From Pseudisothecium myosuroides (Eukaryota; Streptophyta; Bryopsida; Hypnales; Lembophyllaceae), in contig OX637290.1 in the NCBI GenBank assembly GCA_951799445.1, forward strand, positions 28,452,987-28,516,986: 64,000 nt of DNA. The letters are read 5' to 3'. Within the stretch, counting starts at the first letter, position 1. Every line of letters starts with the position of its first letter. The translations under genes and the position numbers were made by a program. Shown piece by piece: positions 53,904-64,000 of this stretch. Under the pieces are notes generated by a model that ran no database searches, had not been told where the DNA came from, and worked only from the letters and a program-made list of their open reading frames with translations.

Positions 53904-55811
53904 TTAACCCCTTAACCTTCCATCGCCTAAAAGGACAAAAAGTGTCCTCACACACTGTAACTGTCCAGTTTGAAGTGCTCTAATTTTTGCATCTGATGTC
54001 CAAATTTAATAAAATTTATTGTAAAAGTTGCACTTCAAATTGAACTGGTCTAGTTTGTGTAGTAAAATTTTCAGATCAATCCAAGACGAATTGAGTTTGT
54101 GAAAGCCATTCGAAGTTCACAGGTTCAATTTGAGTTCAGCACACTGCATTGTCATGGCTGCAACTTTAGGGGCTTGTATCTTTTTTATCAAATGTTCATT
54201 TTCAATAAAAATTTGTTGGGTTTTGTTTCCCTTAAGGTCTAGTTATTGAGGTAAAATTTTCATGTCAATTCAAGCTATTTTGAATGTTTGAGAGCAATTC
54301 GAAGTTCAAAATCCAAACATTTTTGTATTATAGTAAACTTCGGCGGCTCATAACTCCTTCATACATGGTCCATTTTCAATAATTTTTGTTATAAAAGTTG
54401 CGCATACTAGTCTAGTTTTTGTGGTTAAAATTCATATTGATCCAAGAATTTATGAGTGACTGAGAAGCATTTTAGTAGAAGGAGGTTCAGCTATAGATGT
54501 GATTTTTTGCTACTTCTTTCACTGTTTTCTAGCATTTCAAATCCATTTTGCAAACATAATGAGTCATTCGAATGATATTTTTTTTCACCAAAGAGTTTAC
54601 TTTCTGTTTTTGAATCACTTGGCAATTTGATGTTTTTTCATTTGAGTAGGTTTAGAAATCGAATTTCACCTCCAAATGTGTTTTTAAGAAAATTTCAGCA
54701 CCTTTTTCCAACACTAAAACATTATAATCTTTCAATCTATACAGTCAAATGACCCCAAATTTGTTCCACACCATCTACAACATGCACACAACAAGATTGT
54801 ACGGTTGAGATTTTCATACCTTACTGAAATTTAGATTTTTAACACTTGCAAAGGCAAGATGCTTTTAAGCATGTTTGGACCTTAGGCGATGGAGGGTTAA
54901 GCCCCGAGGCCTTTTCTCCATGAAAACACATTCAAAACTGCCACTTCTATTGCAAAGAGCAAAAAAATATAAAAATTGTTTTTTTTTGCATATATAACCG
55001 TAGAATCTTATACTAGACTACTATGAGAATGTATGCAAGAAATTTCAGAAACTTTGACCAAATAGATTGCAAGATATTTGCATTCAAAGTGAAGAAAACA
55101 AGTTTTTTCGCACCTTGCTTGACTAGATTTTTGGGCTTTAAACCTATTTAACTTAAATTTTTTGTATTGTATCTTCAATGATTTTCTAAGTTTATATGTT
55201 GAATACTTCAGTTGAGAATTTAGGAAAAAAAATTCAAGAAAAAAACACTAAATTTTTACTCATTAAAAAATTATTAAGTAGAAGTAGGTTCAAGATTGAA
55301 GGAATAACTAAATCAATAATAGCTCTAAGACAAAATTGAAATACCATAATTCCAACAGTGAGATTGTTCTAGAAAGGAAATTCAACCTTGTCTAACAATT
55401 TTTTTCTGAAAATTTTGAAATTTGCATTCAAAAATGAATCCTAAAAATTATTTTTTCAAGAAGATGCTTAGATTGCCCGAAAAACTAAGATTGTCCATAA
55501 CTTTTTCATTATTAGTCCAAAGAGAATGAATCAAAGCTTCAAATGTAGACAAAAAGACAGATTTGGGAAAAATTAATTATGAAATTTATTTTGACTTTTT
55601 GTGACTTTTGTATGCTGCCTGCCAAACTCTATTTTTGGCATAACTTTTTCTCTCGGGCACCAATTAAAATAAAAATTATATATCCACAAAGCTCTCGCAG
55701 AACCGCACAACCTCAAAAAATCCCAAAAAATTTCTCTACAAATTGAGGTCACAGGAACCTACACGGACCCAAATTGTCCCCCAACGGGACAAACGGGCCT
55801 TTAGGGGTTAA
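53904..55811. mobile_element. TTAA-flanked element with another TTAA element in its terminal repeat
   Basis: Left end TTAACCCC at 53904-53911, continuing at 54897 with TTAAGCCCCGAGGCC; right end GGGCCTTTAGGGGTTAA finishing at 55811. Removing 53912-54896 gives a left terminus that aligns base for base in spacing with the left end of the 929 element (TTAACCCCTAAAGTCCCAAGGCC). Internal blocks match that element too (for example 55430-55560 against 1455-1590). No transposase. Confidence 0.75.
53912..54900. mobile_element. Nested TTAA-flanked element with a different terminal repeat
   Basis: Left end TTAACCTTCCATCGCCTAA (53912-53930), right end TTAGGCGATGGAGGGTTAA (54882-54900), reverse complements apart from one base. 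The flanking TTAA copies are 53912-53915 and 54897-54900, and the insertion site is a TTAA inside the terminal repeat of the outer element. Inside are three degenerate repeats of a GTAAAATTTTCATGTCAATTC-like unit. No ORF. Both elements use TTAA, pointing to a shared transposase type, probably piggyBac-like. Confidence 0.85.
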
Positions 55812-56561
55812 CCTTAGCTCTGTTTATTCTGATCTCATTATTTTACCTAGGTCCTTTAGCCCTTGGTCACTATCATCACATTCGTGCATATTCCCTCATG
55901 CACCCATACTCCCCACATGGACATGAAGATCAATATTCCCAAAATGTTAATAATTCAAATTTCACAGAAGATAATCTTTACAAGTTGCAAAGACTTAAAC
56001 ATATTTAAAAAATTGGAAGTTGAAATACTATATAGTTAGAAGCGACTCAACTAAGTCCGCATTCATGAACACATACACCCTACCCTGAAATTCTATTTCG
56101 CAGCAGCACTTTATTACTCGGACAGTTGAGGAACATAATATTTTCACTTTTACAAGAATGATGATAAAATGACCTATAGTTGTATTGTGATCTTATCCAT
56201 ACGTAAATTTTTTTGCTTTAATAAGCCTTTACGACCCACGGCCATAGGGTACATAATAATCTACCCAAATTGATAACTACTCTATTTACAATTTAAACAC
56301 CTCTTGCAACATCACTAGGTTACTATAGTTTCTATTATCACAGCAATTTCCACGGTTATAGGGCCCTAACACTATACTATTATTCTTATATTCACATTTA
56401 CTTTTACTTTTACTTTTACTTTTACTTTTATCTTTTGTCTCTACTTAACTTTAACTTTTAGCAAAAAAAAGTACAACTTTTTGCGCTCTACGCTCACGAC
56501 CCTACGCTCACCGCTCTGCGCATGCAAAATAGCAATCTCCGGAAAGTTACAACAACCAACC
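55812..56561. other. AT-rich intergenic sequence, TTTTAC microsatellite
   Basis: No gene seen. A TTTTAC hexamer array lies at about 56396-56431. The last ~100 bases are more GC-rich and run up to the GGCCC duplication of the next LTR. Confidence 0.5.
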
Positions 56562-56566
56562 GGCCC
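56562..56566. repeat. Target-site duplication GGCCC, left copy
   Basis: Matches 62655-62659 on the other side of the solo LTR. Confidence 0.95.
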
Positions 56567-57692
56567 TGTGGGCGCTAGATTACCCACCCTTGGTAATAAA
56601 GCGAACACCGACCAGGTTCTATGCCTTTATCCACTTTTTTACTATATAGGGGTGTTGTGAGCGCGGTCCACTGTGCCTTCCAAGCAATGGATCTTTTTTG
56701 CTAACGTTTCTTATGTGTCGTGGATGGCAGCGAATAATTAGAATGCATGTAGTGACTCACAAGTTAACTGCAATGCTCAAAGTGTTGGTGAAATGCTAAC
56801 TCCCTAATTATCTATCCTATGTCGAGGGTAGACTGGGTAGTTGGTGTCATTTCTAACGTCCCTAACTACGTAAAAAGGGGAACCCCTATGTTCCTTCCAT
56901 GGACCTCTAAGACTATCTGGGGTTTCTAAGACTCCACTTAGAAGTTCTACGTCTAAAAACTATCCCTAAGCTCCAACTTCTGAATGTAACTCTAGATTTT
57001 ACTTCTTTAACTTGATTCTAGATATTAACTACCAACTTCTATTCTATGTTTTGACTTTTGACTCTGGGTTTTACTTCTAAATCAACTTTAACTCTTAACT
57101 TCCAAGTTTTAACCTTCTAGGGTAATTCTAAATTTCACTTTTAATTCTATGTTTTTACTTCTAAACTACTCTAAGATTTACCCTCTACATATAACTCTAG
57201 GTTTTTGACTTTTAACTCTAAGTTTTTACTTCTAAAATTAATCTCAAATTTAACCTCTAGGTTTGACTCTATGTTTTCACTTTGACTCTAGACTTTCTCT
57301 ACTTCCAACAACTAACTCTAAAATTTAACTTCTACCTCTAACTTTTAACTTCTACTTTCAGCTTTTCACTCTAACTTTTTACTCCCCAATTGACTCTAAA
57401 ATTTAATTTTTAAATTTAATCTTAACTTTTGACTTTTGACTTTTGACTTTCTTCTTCCAATTTTCATCCTATCGTTTTAATCCTAGATTAACTCTAAATG
57501 TTACTCCAAGTTTTACTTCTAAATTTTGCTCTAGCTTTTGACCTCTAACATTCACTCTAATTCCGAATTTCTAACTTCAAGATCTAACTCCTATTTCTAC
57601 TCGTAATTTCTACCTCCTAAATTTAGTCTAAAGTTTTTACTTTTAATTTCTACGTCTTACTCGGATTTCTTTTTACTCCTAATTAACCCTAA

Positions 57693-58334
57693 CGGGCAAA
57701 TGCATGGTTGAGTGGCTCAATCTCTTGTCACACTCTTGAAAACTGCAAACAACTCATTTTCAAATTGATCTATAGGTCACTTAAATTTATTTTTTTCTAT
57801 GAAACAACTTGATTTAGGTAAATTAACTTGATGTCCAATAGTTCTATGATTTTTTATTTTTTTTTGTATATAGTATGTGAGTGCTAGGGACTTTTGAAAA
57901 AAAGTGGGTGTGACAGATCTGTTATCAACAAAATTAAAAAGGACTTTTTAAACTCCTTTGACTTAACCAAATGAATTGTACGTACTACGTTTCTAATAGA
58001 GTTTAAACTTATATTTTTAGAAACCAATGGCTTATAATGTAGATCTTCTTTACATGTTTGCTAGGGACTTTTTAACGACTTTTTAAACACTGAATTTTAC
58101 GAAGTCCTTTTCTTTTAGCCAATATTTTTTTTCCAAAAATTATTTTCTTATAGTGTAATAATTTTCAAGGTCTAGGGGTGCCCAAAAACCTAGGTATTTT
58201 TAGATTTTTAAAAAAATTTGTTTCTTATAGAATTCACTCCCAAGCATTTCACTCTCAAACATTTTACTCACAAAAAAGGACTTTTTGGACTTGGACTTTT
58301 GCCAAAAATGAGCCACTCAACCATGCATCCACCC
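57693..58334. mobile_element. MITE, about 640 bp, in the solo LTR
   Basis: Perfect 20-bp inverted repeats ATGCATGGTTGAGTGGCTCA (57700-57719) and its complement (58309-58328), with GGGC../..CCACCC outside them. TAA flanks both ends (57690-57692 and 58335-58337), and the surrounding LTR sequence joins up with the 47.9-kb LTR when the insert is removed. The 3-bp TAA duplication fits PIF/Harbinger (Tourist-like) elements. No transposase. Confidence 0.85.
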
Positions 58335-58819
58335 TAATTTCCTTTTCTAAACTACCCTAAGGTTTCACTGGAAATTTTAACCCCCTAAGTTAAACTTCCA
58401 AATTAATTCTACTTTCTAACTTCCCAAAGTTAACTCTAGATTTTGACCTTAGAATTTTAACGTTAAGAAATAAAAATGTAAATTGACTCTAATTCTAACC
58501 GCTAATTAATCCCTAATTTTAATCCTAAATTATCTTCCTAATCTAAACTCCTAAGTTTCGTCCATGGTATTCTTTGGATGAAATTTTACTCAAAATTCCT
58601 CCGTCCTACCTCCTATCGCTAAACTTAGCCTAACACGGTCGATTTAAAGCCAAATCCTAAGTGTAATATGTTTTTGGAAACCTCTATCCCTAATCTATAA
58701 CCTTTTGAATCTAAACTTCTAATTTGCACTAATCTCGGATGCTAATCACGCTCTAAGGGCTGATTAGGAAAATAAATGCTAATTAGGGAGAAACATCAAA
58801 GATTAACTCAAAAACTCAC

Positions 58820-58882
58820 CTCTTCACTACCGGTTTCGGAAATCACTTCGTCCACGTCCACGTGTACATCCTCATGCTCCAT
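58820..58882 (-). other. Leader exon in the inverted solo LTR
   Basis: 63-bp frame in ATG context with Met, Glu, His at the start and GSEE at the end, abutting GTGAGT. Same length and frame as at 17135-17197, 32817-32879 and 47363-47425. Confidence 0.7.
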
Positions 58883-59524
58883 GGTGGTACTTTGTTTTTG
58901 TTTGATTTTCCAAGCTCACCACTTAAATTGAGGAAATATTACACCCTTTGCAATCTAACTTCTTTCTTTCCCTTTCTCCTTTCTTTTCTTTCTTCCTCTC
59001 TCCTTTCTTTTCTTTCTTCCTCTCTCCTTCTACACTAGTACTATTCCACCTAAGCTTTTATGAGTCTTACACTATGGTCTCAAATTCCAAGGAGGGTTTT
59101 AAGATGCCAACTATCCTCTTACACAATTTTGCCTTTGTGTCATCCTAATCCTCCTCTCAACGGTCACCACAAATTCCCAAGATTTCTTCCTAAAGCCTAA
59201 CCCTAGGTCACTATTTATCGTCTCTCACCTCTCTTGCCTACTTCTTCTCCTCCTTCCTAATCTCCTTCCATTGTGTTTTAGGCGTGAGTGGTGAGAGGAA
59301 ACAATTTTGTGTGCAGGTACGGTGGTGCTCCACTCTCTTCTTCTTCCTCCCTTTTATATTATTTGGCCCTAATCCTACTTCAACCCCCACTTAGCACGAA
59401 ATTAGTCCAATATGCTTTTGGTTTGGTTTGTCTTTGTTTGTGTTCTGATTTGAGAAAACCACAATTAAAAAAAAAAAAAAAGAATCAAAAATTGGGGAGG
59501 AGCCCGAGTGGCCCCAACCTCCCC

Positions 59525-59592
59525 TGCTGTACCGAGAGCCTGCTATACCGAGAGCCTGCTGTATCGAGAGCCTGCTGTATCGAGAGCCTGCT
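59525..59592. repeat. 17-bp array CTGCTGTATCGAGAGCC in the LTR
   Basis: About four units. It lies at the position where the other LTRs carry unrelated short arrays (16130 and 46620 regions) next to a T/A-run. Confidence 0.8.
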
Positions 59593-59627
59593 GGCCTTCC
59601 GGTTGGCTGGCTAGGGGGTCGGCACAA

Positions 59628-59887
59628 TTTAATTAATTAATTTTTTAATTAATTAATTTTTTAATTAATTAATTTTTTAATTAATTAATTTTTTAATTAA
59701 TTAATTTTTTAATTAATTAATTTTTTAATTAATTAATTTTTTAATTAATTAATTTTTTAATTAATTAATTTTTTAATTAATTAATTTTTTAATTAATTAA
59801 TTTTTTAATTAATTAATTTTTTAATTAATTAATTTTTTAATTAATTAATTTTTTAATTAATTAATTTTTTAATTAATTAATTAATTT
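59628..59887. repeat. 16-bp AT minisatellite
   Basis: About 16 near-perfect units of AATTAATTAATTTTTT. It is absent from the other LTR copies, so it expanded after this one inserted. Confidence 0.95.
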
Positions 59888-61157
59888 TTTTGTACGCTGG
59901 TTCTGATTGTTGGCTGGTTGTTATGCTGGTTCTGATGTTGGTTGGGCGTATGCTGGTTCTGATGTTGGCTGGGCTGTAGGCTGGTTCTGATGTTGGTTGG
60001 GTTGTATGCTGGATCTGGAAAGACTGGATTTTTGACTAAGGCTAAATAAAAGACTAGATTTCTGACTAAGGCTAAAAAGATTGGATTTTTGGCTAAGGCT
60101 AAATAAAAGACTAGATTCTTGCTAACCTAGGGGGGATAGAACTTTGGGGGGTGCTAAACTCACTAAGATTTTTGGGATACAACTAAACTAAATAAACTTT
60201 GGGGAACAACTACACTCTCTAAACCTTGGGGAATGACTAAACTTCACTAAATGCAAAGGAACCTACATATCTTGGAAGCTAAACTCTGGAGGTTTCCACA
60301 AAGGTCTTGGAAACTAGACTTTGGATCTAAACACGGGGGAGGTGCAAAGCTTCGCCGTTAAATTGGTTTTAACACCAACTTTAGGACTTCTTGACACCCC
60401 GGGGGTTCAAAGCTCCGCCGTCTACACCTTTAATACACGCTTTAGGACTTCTATTTTGTTATTAGTTCAAAGCTTCGCCGTCCCGGAGGGGGGTTCACTC
60501 AACAAGGAGAAGATTAGAAGAGGTTTTAGGATAAACTTAGCAAAACATGTACAAGGAGGTTCAAAGCTTTGCCGTCCCGAAGGGAGGTCCACTCAACAAG
60601 GAAAAGATTAGAAGAGGGTGTAACAAAACACAGAGATAAACACACGAGTTAGACCACGTGGCAACACAAAGCTCATACGCTAAAGGCCCCCCAAAGCGGC
60701 ATCGCCAAGGTACGGTGGGGGGTGACTTTAGGATTAGTGCAAGATACTAAAGACCCTTAAAATTCCACAAGTTAGACCACAACATGCACAAGAGGAAGAG
60801 AGAGGCTCTCTATTTACAACGAGGTACCAAAAACTTCACAAAAGAGTACACAAAGCAAGGTAGAAGGAACCCCAAGGAACTTCAAAGCTTGAAATCTAGC
60901 AACAATGGAACAAAAAGTGCTCCAAAAACACCGTAGAGGTTTTTGGCTTTAAACGCCAAAATATCCAAAATAACTTGGACCCACGGACCCAAAATGAGAA
61001 TTGGGGGTGTTCTAGAGAGAGAAATGGGGCCCTTATATAGGTTTGTAAGGGCTCACCCCTCTCTCTAAAGCTCTAAGGTAACCTTATCAACTCGGATTTT
61101 CATCCTCATCCTCAAAAATTTTCATCCTAATCCCTAAAAATCTACTTCTACCATCTA

Positions 61158-61483
61158 AGGTAGAAGGTCCATAAACCAACCATCTAAGCACTGGAACTGA
61201 ATTTTAGGCAGGTGAAACTTCTCAAAATATTTTTCAGTGAATTTTCCTTCAAAGACAAGAGGAGTTGGCATCTAATCCAAGTCGTTTCATATTTTTTGGA
61301 TCATTTTTGAATTAGTTATGAAATTTTGAAGTTGAACTACCCTAGGGCTCTAAAACCGCCCACCCCTGAAATGTACACTGTTGGTACATCAGTGAAGGCT
61401 ATGAAAAAACAACATGTACAAACTGTGTACATTTATGGGGTGGGCGGTTCTAAATGCCCGAACTGTTCTCGAGCCTTCTACCT
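61158..61483. mobile_element. Stowaway/mariner-type MITE in the solo LTR
   Basis: Ends AGGTAGAAGG and CCTTCTACCT with TA on both sides (61156-61157, 61484-61485). The other LTR copies have the uninterrupted site CCATCTATGCTGG. A TA duplication with short inverted ends fits Tc1/mariner-derived MITEs. It contains a smaller inverted-repeat element. Confidence 0.75.
61354..61449. mobile_element. 96-bp nested inverted-repeat element
   Basis: Left AACCGCCCACCCC, then GAAATGTACAC; right GTGTACATTTATGGGGTGGG followed by CGGTT: about 25-bp nearly perfect arms. CTAA occurs on both sides (61350-61353 and 61450-61453). It lies inside the TA-flanked MITE, a third level of nesting. Confidence 0.7.
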
Positions 61484-62659
61484 TATGCTGGACCAACATC
61501 CTAACTTTTGGAGATTAGCTCCAATCGCCAAACGGATTGCGCCGTTGGATCCAGATCGCCGCGTTTAGTCCTACATCTCCCTACCCCCCGTACCGGGGCC
61601 AAAAATCCATCGTAGGCTAATTTAGTTTAAAAACCAAATCGTAGTAAAATCCTAGATCTTGGGGGTCCTATTTTGAGAAATGTGAATAGCCTAGGGTCTC
61701 CGGTAGGTGCGAGAGAGTCGGGAAGGACTTTAGGTTGACTTTGTTTCGCCATCGTATGGTTCCGGAATGCCGGTCAACGCGGCGGGGACCCCGCCACGTG
61801 GTTAATTCCCGAGGAATCTCGCCGGTTTGGGTACTTGCCGCTATCGGAATGTCGTGAAACTTTACGGAGCGCATTATTAACATAAAACAAGCTAGTATAA
61901 TTTTTAGTGAGATTTTATTGTAACCTGGGTAATTTCCATGAAATTCCCGTTGGAGATTAGGAGGGTTGACCATCCGGAAAAGGTCCTTCTGCAAGTCGAA
62001 AGATGCCGGGATTTTTCATGTGACCTCTCAGGGAGTCGCATGAAAGACGTGCAGGTGTGTTTCCGTACCTGGCACGATTGGTCAATGGAGATTAAAACTG
62101 GCCATCTCCTCGAATTAGCGACGGTGCGGGAATCTTCTGCAGGTAGGGGAATCTTGGCGAATCGATTTTGCCGTTGGACTCCTGGCATGGGATTTATCCT
62201 TGAACACCATCCTTGGGCTGTAGATTCCTCCACGAGCCCGGTCTTGCGTTAGTGGCTCTTGCATGCTAATAATGGGGATTTTGGGAATTCGTCGATCTAA
62301 TGGGGAATTCTAAATCTAACTCTAGGACCCAACCTAGTGGCCTCGCTGTGGATCCCTCGGACCGACGTAGCCATGAATTGCCACATTCATGGTGGGATTT
62401 AGCCCTTCTGGGGCTGTGTGACTCAAATCCTCCAAATCTAGCCACTTGGTTATTTCTATACTCTTTTTAGGCAAGGTTTGGGGGGATTCTAAGTAAAAAC
62501 ACAAATCTAGACCAAATACTATAATGGGTATGACACCACCCTATTTTGGTTCTACACTCTTTTTATGGCTTTTTGTATGTTTTTATCAACTTTAAATTGC
62601 AAATTTTCAAAAAAATAACTCTACGAGTCCTAAGTGACAAATTGGGAGCTCACAGGCCC

Positions 62660-63100
62660 CTACCCCAAAATAGTGACAAGTGCTTTTCACATCAACAAAA
62701 TAAAAAGTGGTCTTACCCACTACAAATTTTGAAGACCCTAAACCCTATTTTCAAAAACAATTTTTTGAGAAAATCAATAAATATTGAAATGCTGCCAAAA
62801 TAGACAATATTAAATGTATTATAATGTAATCATAAATATATTAAATATTATAAAGAGGTGCACTTGCTAAGCAAGTGATTACATACAAATTCAGTATAGA
62901 AGTAGTTCCAATACAATTCTATAAAAAAAATCCAATCACAGTATATGAAACCACACCATCTACTCGACAATAGGCAATACAAAATCATATGAATATGTCT
63001 ATAGTTCTGCAATAACGTTACCGTAGAAGAACCAAAAAACTGAAACTATAAAACTTAATTTCAAATACTACAAAACATCTCTAAAATACCCGCTACATGC
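62660..63100. other. AT-rich flank, no gene
   Basis: Sequence between the solo LTR and the stop of the last gene. No ORF, no terminal repeat; 3' flank of the minus-strand gene. Confidence 0.4.
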
Positions 63101-64000
63101 TCAATCGGAATTGTACAAAGACAAACTCCCGTTGATGACATCAACTTGAGCGGAAGGGATTTTAAGGACACACTCTATAGTGTCCTTCTTGACCTTGGAC
63201 TTCCATGCCGTGACGAGAGAATTCGTGTCTTTTCATATAGGCTCCTGTGTCTCATCCACTTTCCACCGCAATCCTTTGGCGGAGTCCCAACCGCTGTAAA
63301 ATTCCTGAACATTTCGACCTCGTGACGTGGGTTGAAAGTACTGGATCAGGATACAATTCGGATGATCTGGGTTACTGAAAGGATCAAACATAGCTCTGGC
63401 AATCCATATAGGCTTCTCATCACCATCAGCGGGTCGAACTGCAAGAAAATATCCTTCGAAAATATCACACGCGATATGGAAAGTTGGCAATGGGCGATCT
63501 CGGCGTTGCCCCACAAAAGCATCATCCTCAGCAAACTCCTCGCGAACTTTGCCATCCTCATCAAGTTCATCCTCCTCTGTCATTTCAATTCGTGTAGAAG
63601 GCCAGAAACCTTTGTTCAATGCCTCAGATGGTACAATTGGCTCGATTAAATTTGCTTTCACCGCCCGCCAGTAAAACACCAAATGCTCGAAACGTCTTCT
63701 GTACTCCCCACTCCCGTCTTCATTGCATAATGCCTGCCAATATTTGATGAACCCCGATATACCCTTTGAAATGTCATCCACGCCCCGCATTGGAAGGGGG
63801 GCCACAGGTACAGGTTCCTCACGAGGCCATAGACTTCGTCCTTCAGAGTCTTCTTGCCACATCTTGATGCCCCCTTCTTCTGGGAGCCAGTCACTATCCG
63901 TGCAATACTTCTTGTACTTCATAATCGGAATACCCGCCGAGTTGAGATAAAACTTAAATTGTTGCGCCTTCATATGACCAATAAGTGCTTCTTCCCCTTC
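63101..64000 (-). pseudogene. Unidentified gene, 3' part, with one premature stop
   Basis: Minus-strand frame entering from the right edge (first visible residues GEEEALIGHMKAQQFKFYL) and running to TGA at 63233-63235. The same frame stays open beyond that stop with clear coding character (ending PSAQVDVINGSLSLYNSD) to TGA at 63101-63103. The first TGA follows EPI where a Trp would suit, a single G-to-A change. The protein has an acidic middle (EMTEEDELDEDGKVREEFAE) and a segment PIWIARAMFDPFSNPDHPN before a Tyr/Phe-rich QYFQPTSRG block. The latter recalls reader-type domains with a sentence-like beta structure, but no family is named with confidence. It may be another transposon protein. Confidence 0.55.

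Larger units (their letters stand above)
56567..62654 (-). mobile_element. Inverted solo LTR of the retrotransposon family, enlarged by insertions
   Basis: The minus-strand LTR begins TGTGAGCTCCC at 62654 and ends with the CCCACA end at 56567. It is flanked by GGCCC at 56562-56566 and 62655-62659, so it is a complete solo LTR. At 6088 bp it exceeds the ~4.8-kb family length because of MITE insertions (57693-58334, 61158-61483) and a 16-bp minisatellite (59628-59887). The leader exon is kept on the minus strand (58882-58820) with donor GTGAGT at 58819. It is the most diverged of the family copies here. Confidence 0.95.

Overview
The window looks like repeat-rich nuclear DNA of a plant-lineage eukaryote. 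It has spliced genes with GT-AG introns, Ty3-type Gag sequence, CACTA (TNP2) and MULE-like transposases, and many MITE-like elements. No bacterial operon, rRNA, tRNA or CRISPR is visible. The kinase-like protein at 2715 and the proteins near 42-50 kb and 63-64 kb resemble families I associate with non-flowering streptophytes (bryophytes, charophyte algae, ferns). That placement is an impression, not a demonstration.

Layout. 1-6.8 kb: AT-rich copies of a TTAA-flanked MITE-like family around one intact kinase-like gene (2715-4199). 6.8-13.3 kb: a TCGGTC minisatellite, an intact minus-strand transposon-associated ORF (8188-10086), a second minisatellite, and unassigned sequence. 13.3-38.6 kb: a degenerate CACTA transposase gene split by a 20.5-kb LTR retrotransposon (13688-34212). 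The retrotransposon has ~4.8-kb LTRs, a 5-bp target duplication (CCTTT), an extra ORF1 and Gag-protease, but no visible reverse transcriptase or integrase. Inside it sit a 2.65-kb non-autonomous CACTA element (24849-27503) and a SINE-like unit. 38.6-41.0 kb: an inverted, truncated LTR of the same family, interrupted by the right end of the CACTA element. 41-50.2 kb: a decayed minus-strand MULE-like transposase gene split by a solo LTR (44135-48958, target duplication CCGAG). 50.8-53.8 kb: two long inverted repeats and a decayed multi-exon gene. 53.9-55.8 kb: one TTAA element inserted into the terminal repeat of another. 56.6-62.7 kb: an inverted solo LTR (target duplication GGCCC) carrying three smaller MITEs and an AT minisatellite. 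63.1-64 kb: the 3' part of an unidentified minus-strand gene with a premature stop.

The most interesting signal is in the LTR of the large retrotransposon family. Each complete LTR contains a 63-bp open exon starting in an ACCATGG context and ending exactly at a GAG|GTGAGT splice donor. The exon is conserved in length and frame in four LTR copies. ORF1, just downstream of the 5' LTR, has no ATG codon, but an AG acceptor at 18605 would join it in phase to the LTR exon. The sequence therefore predicts that the LTR supplies both promoter and start codon of ORF1, and that splicing removes the LTR end and primer-binding site from that mRNA. The nested insertions also give a relative order of events, because three target duplications and one restored reading frame can be read directly.
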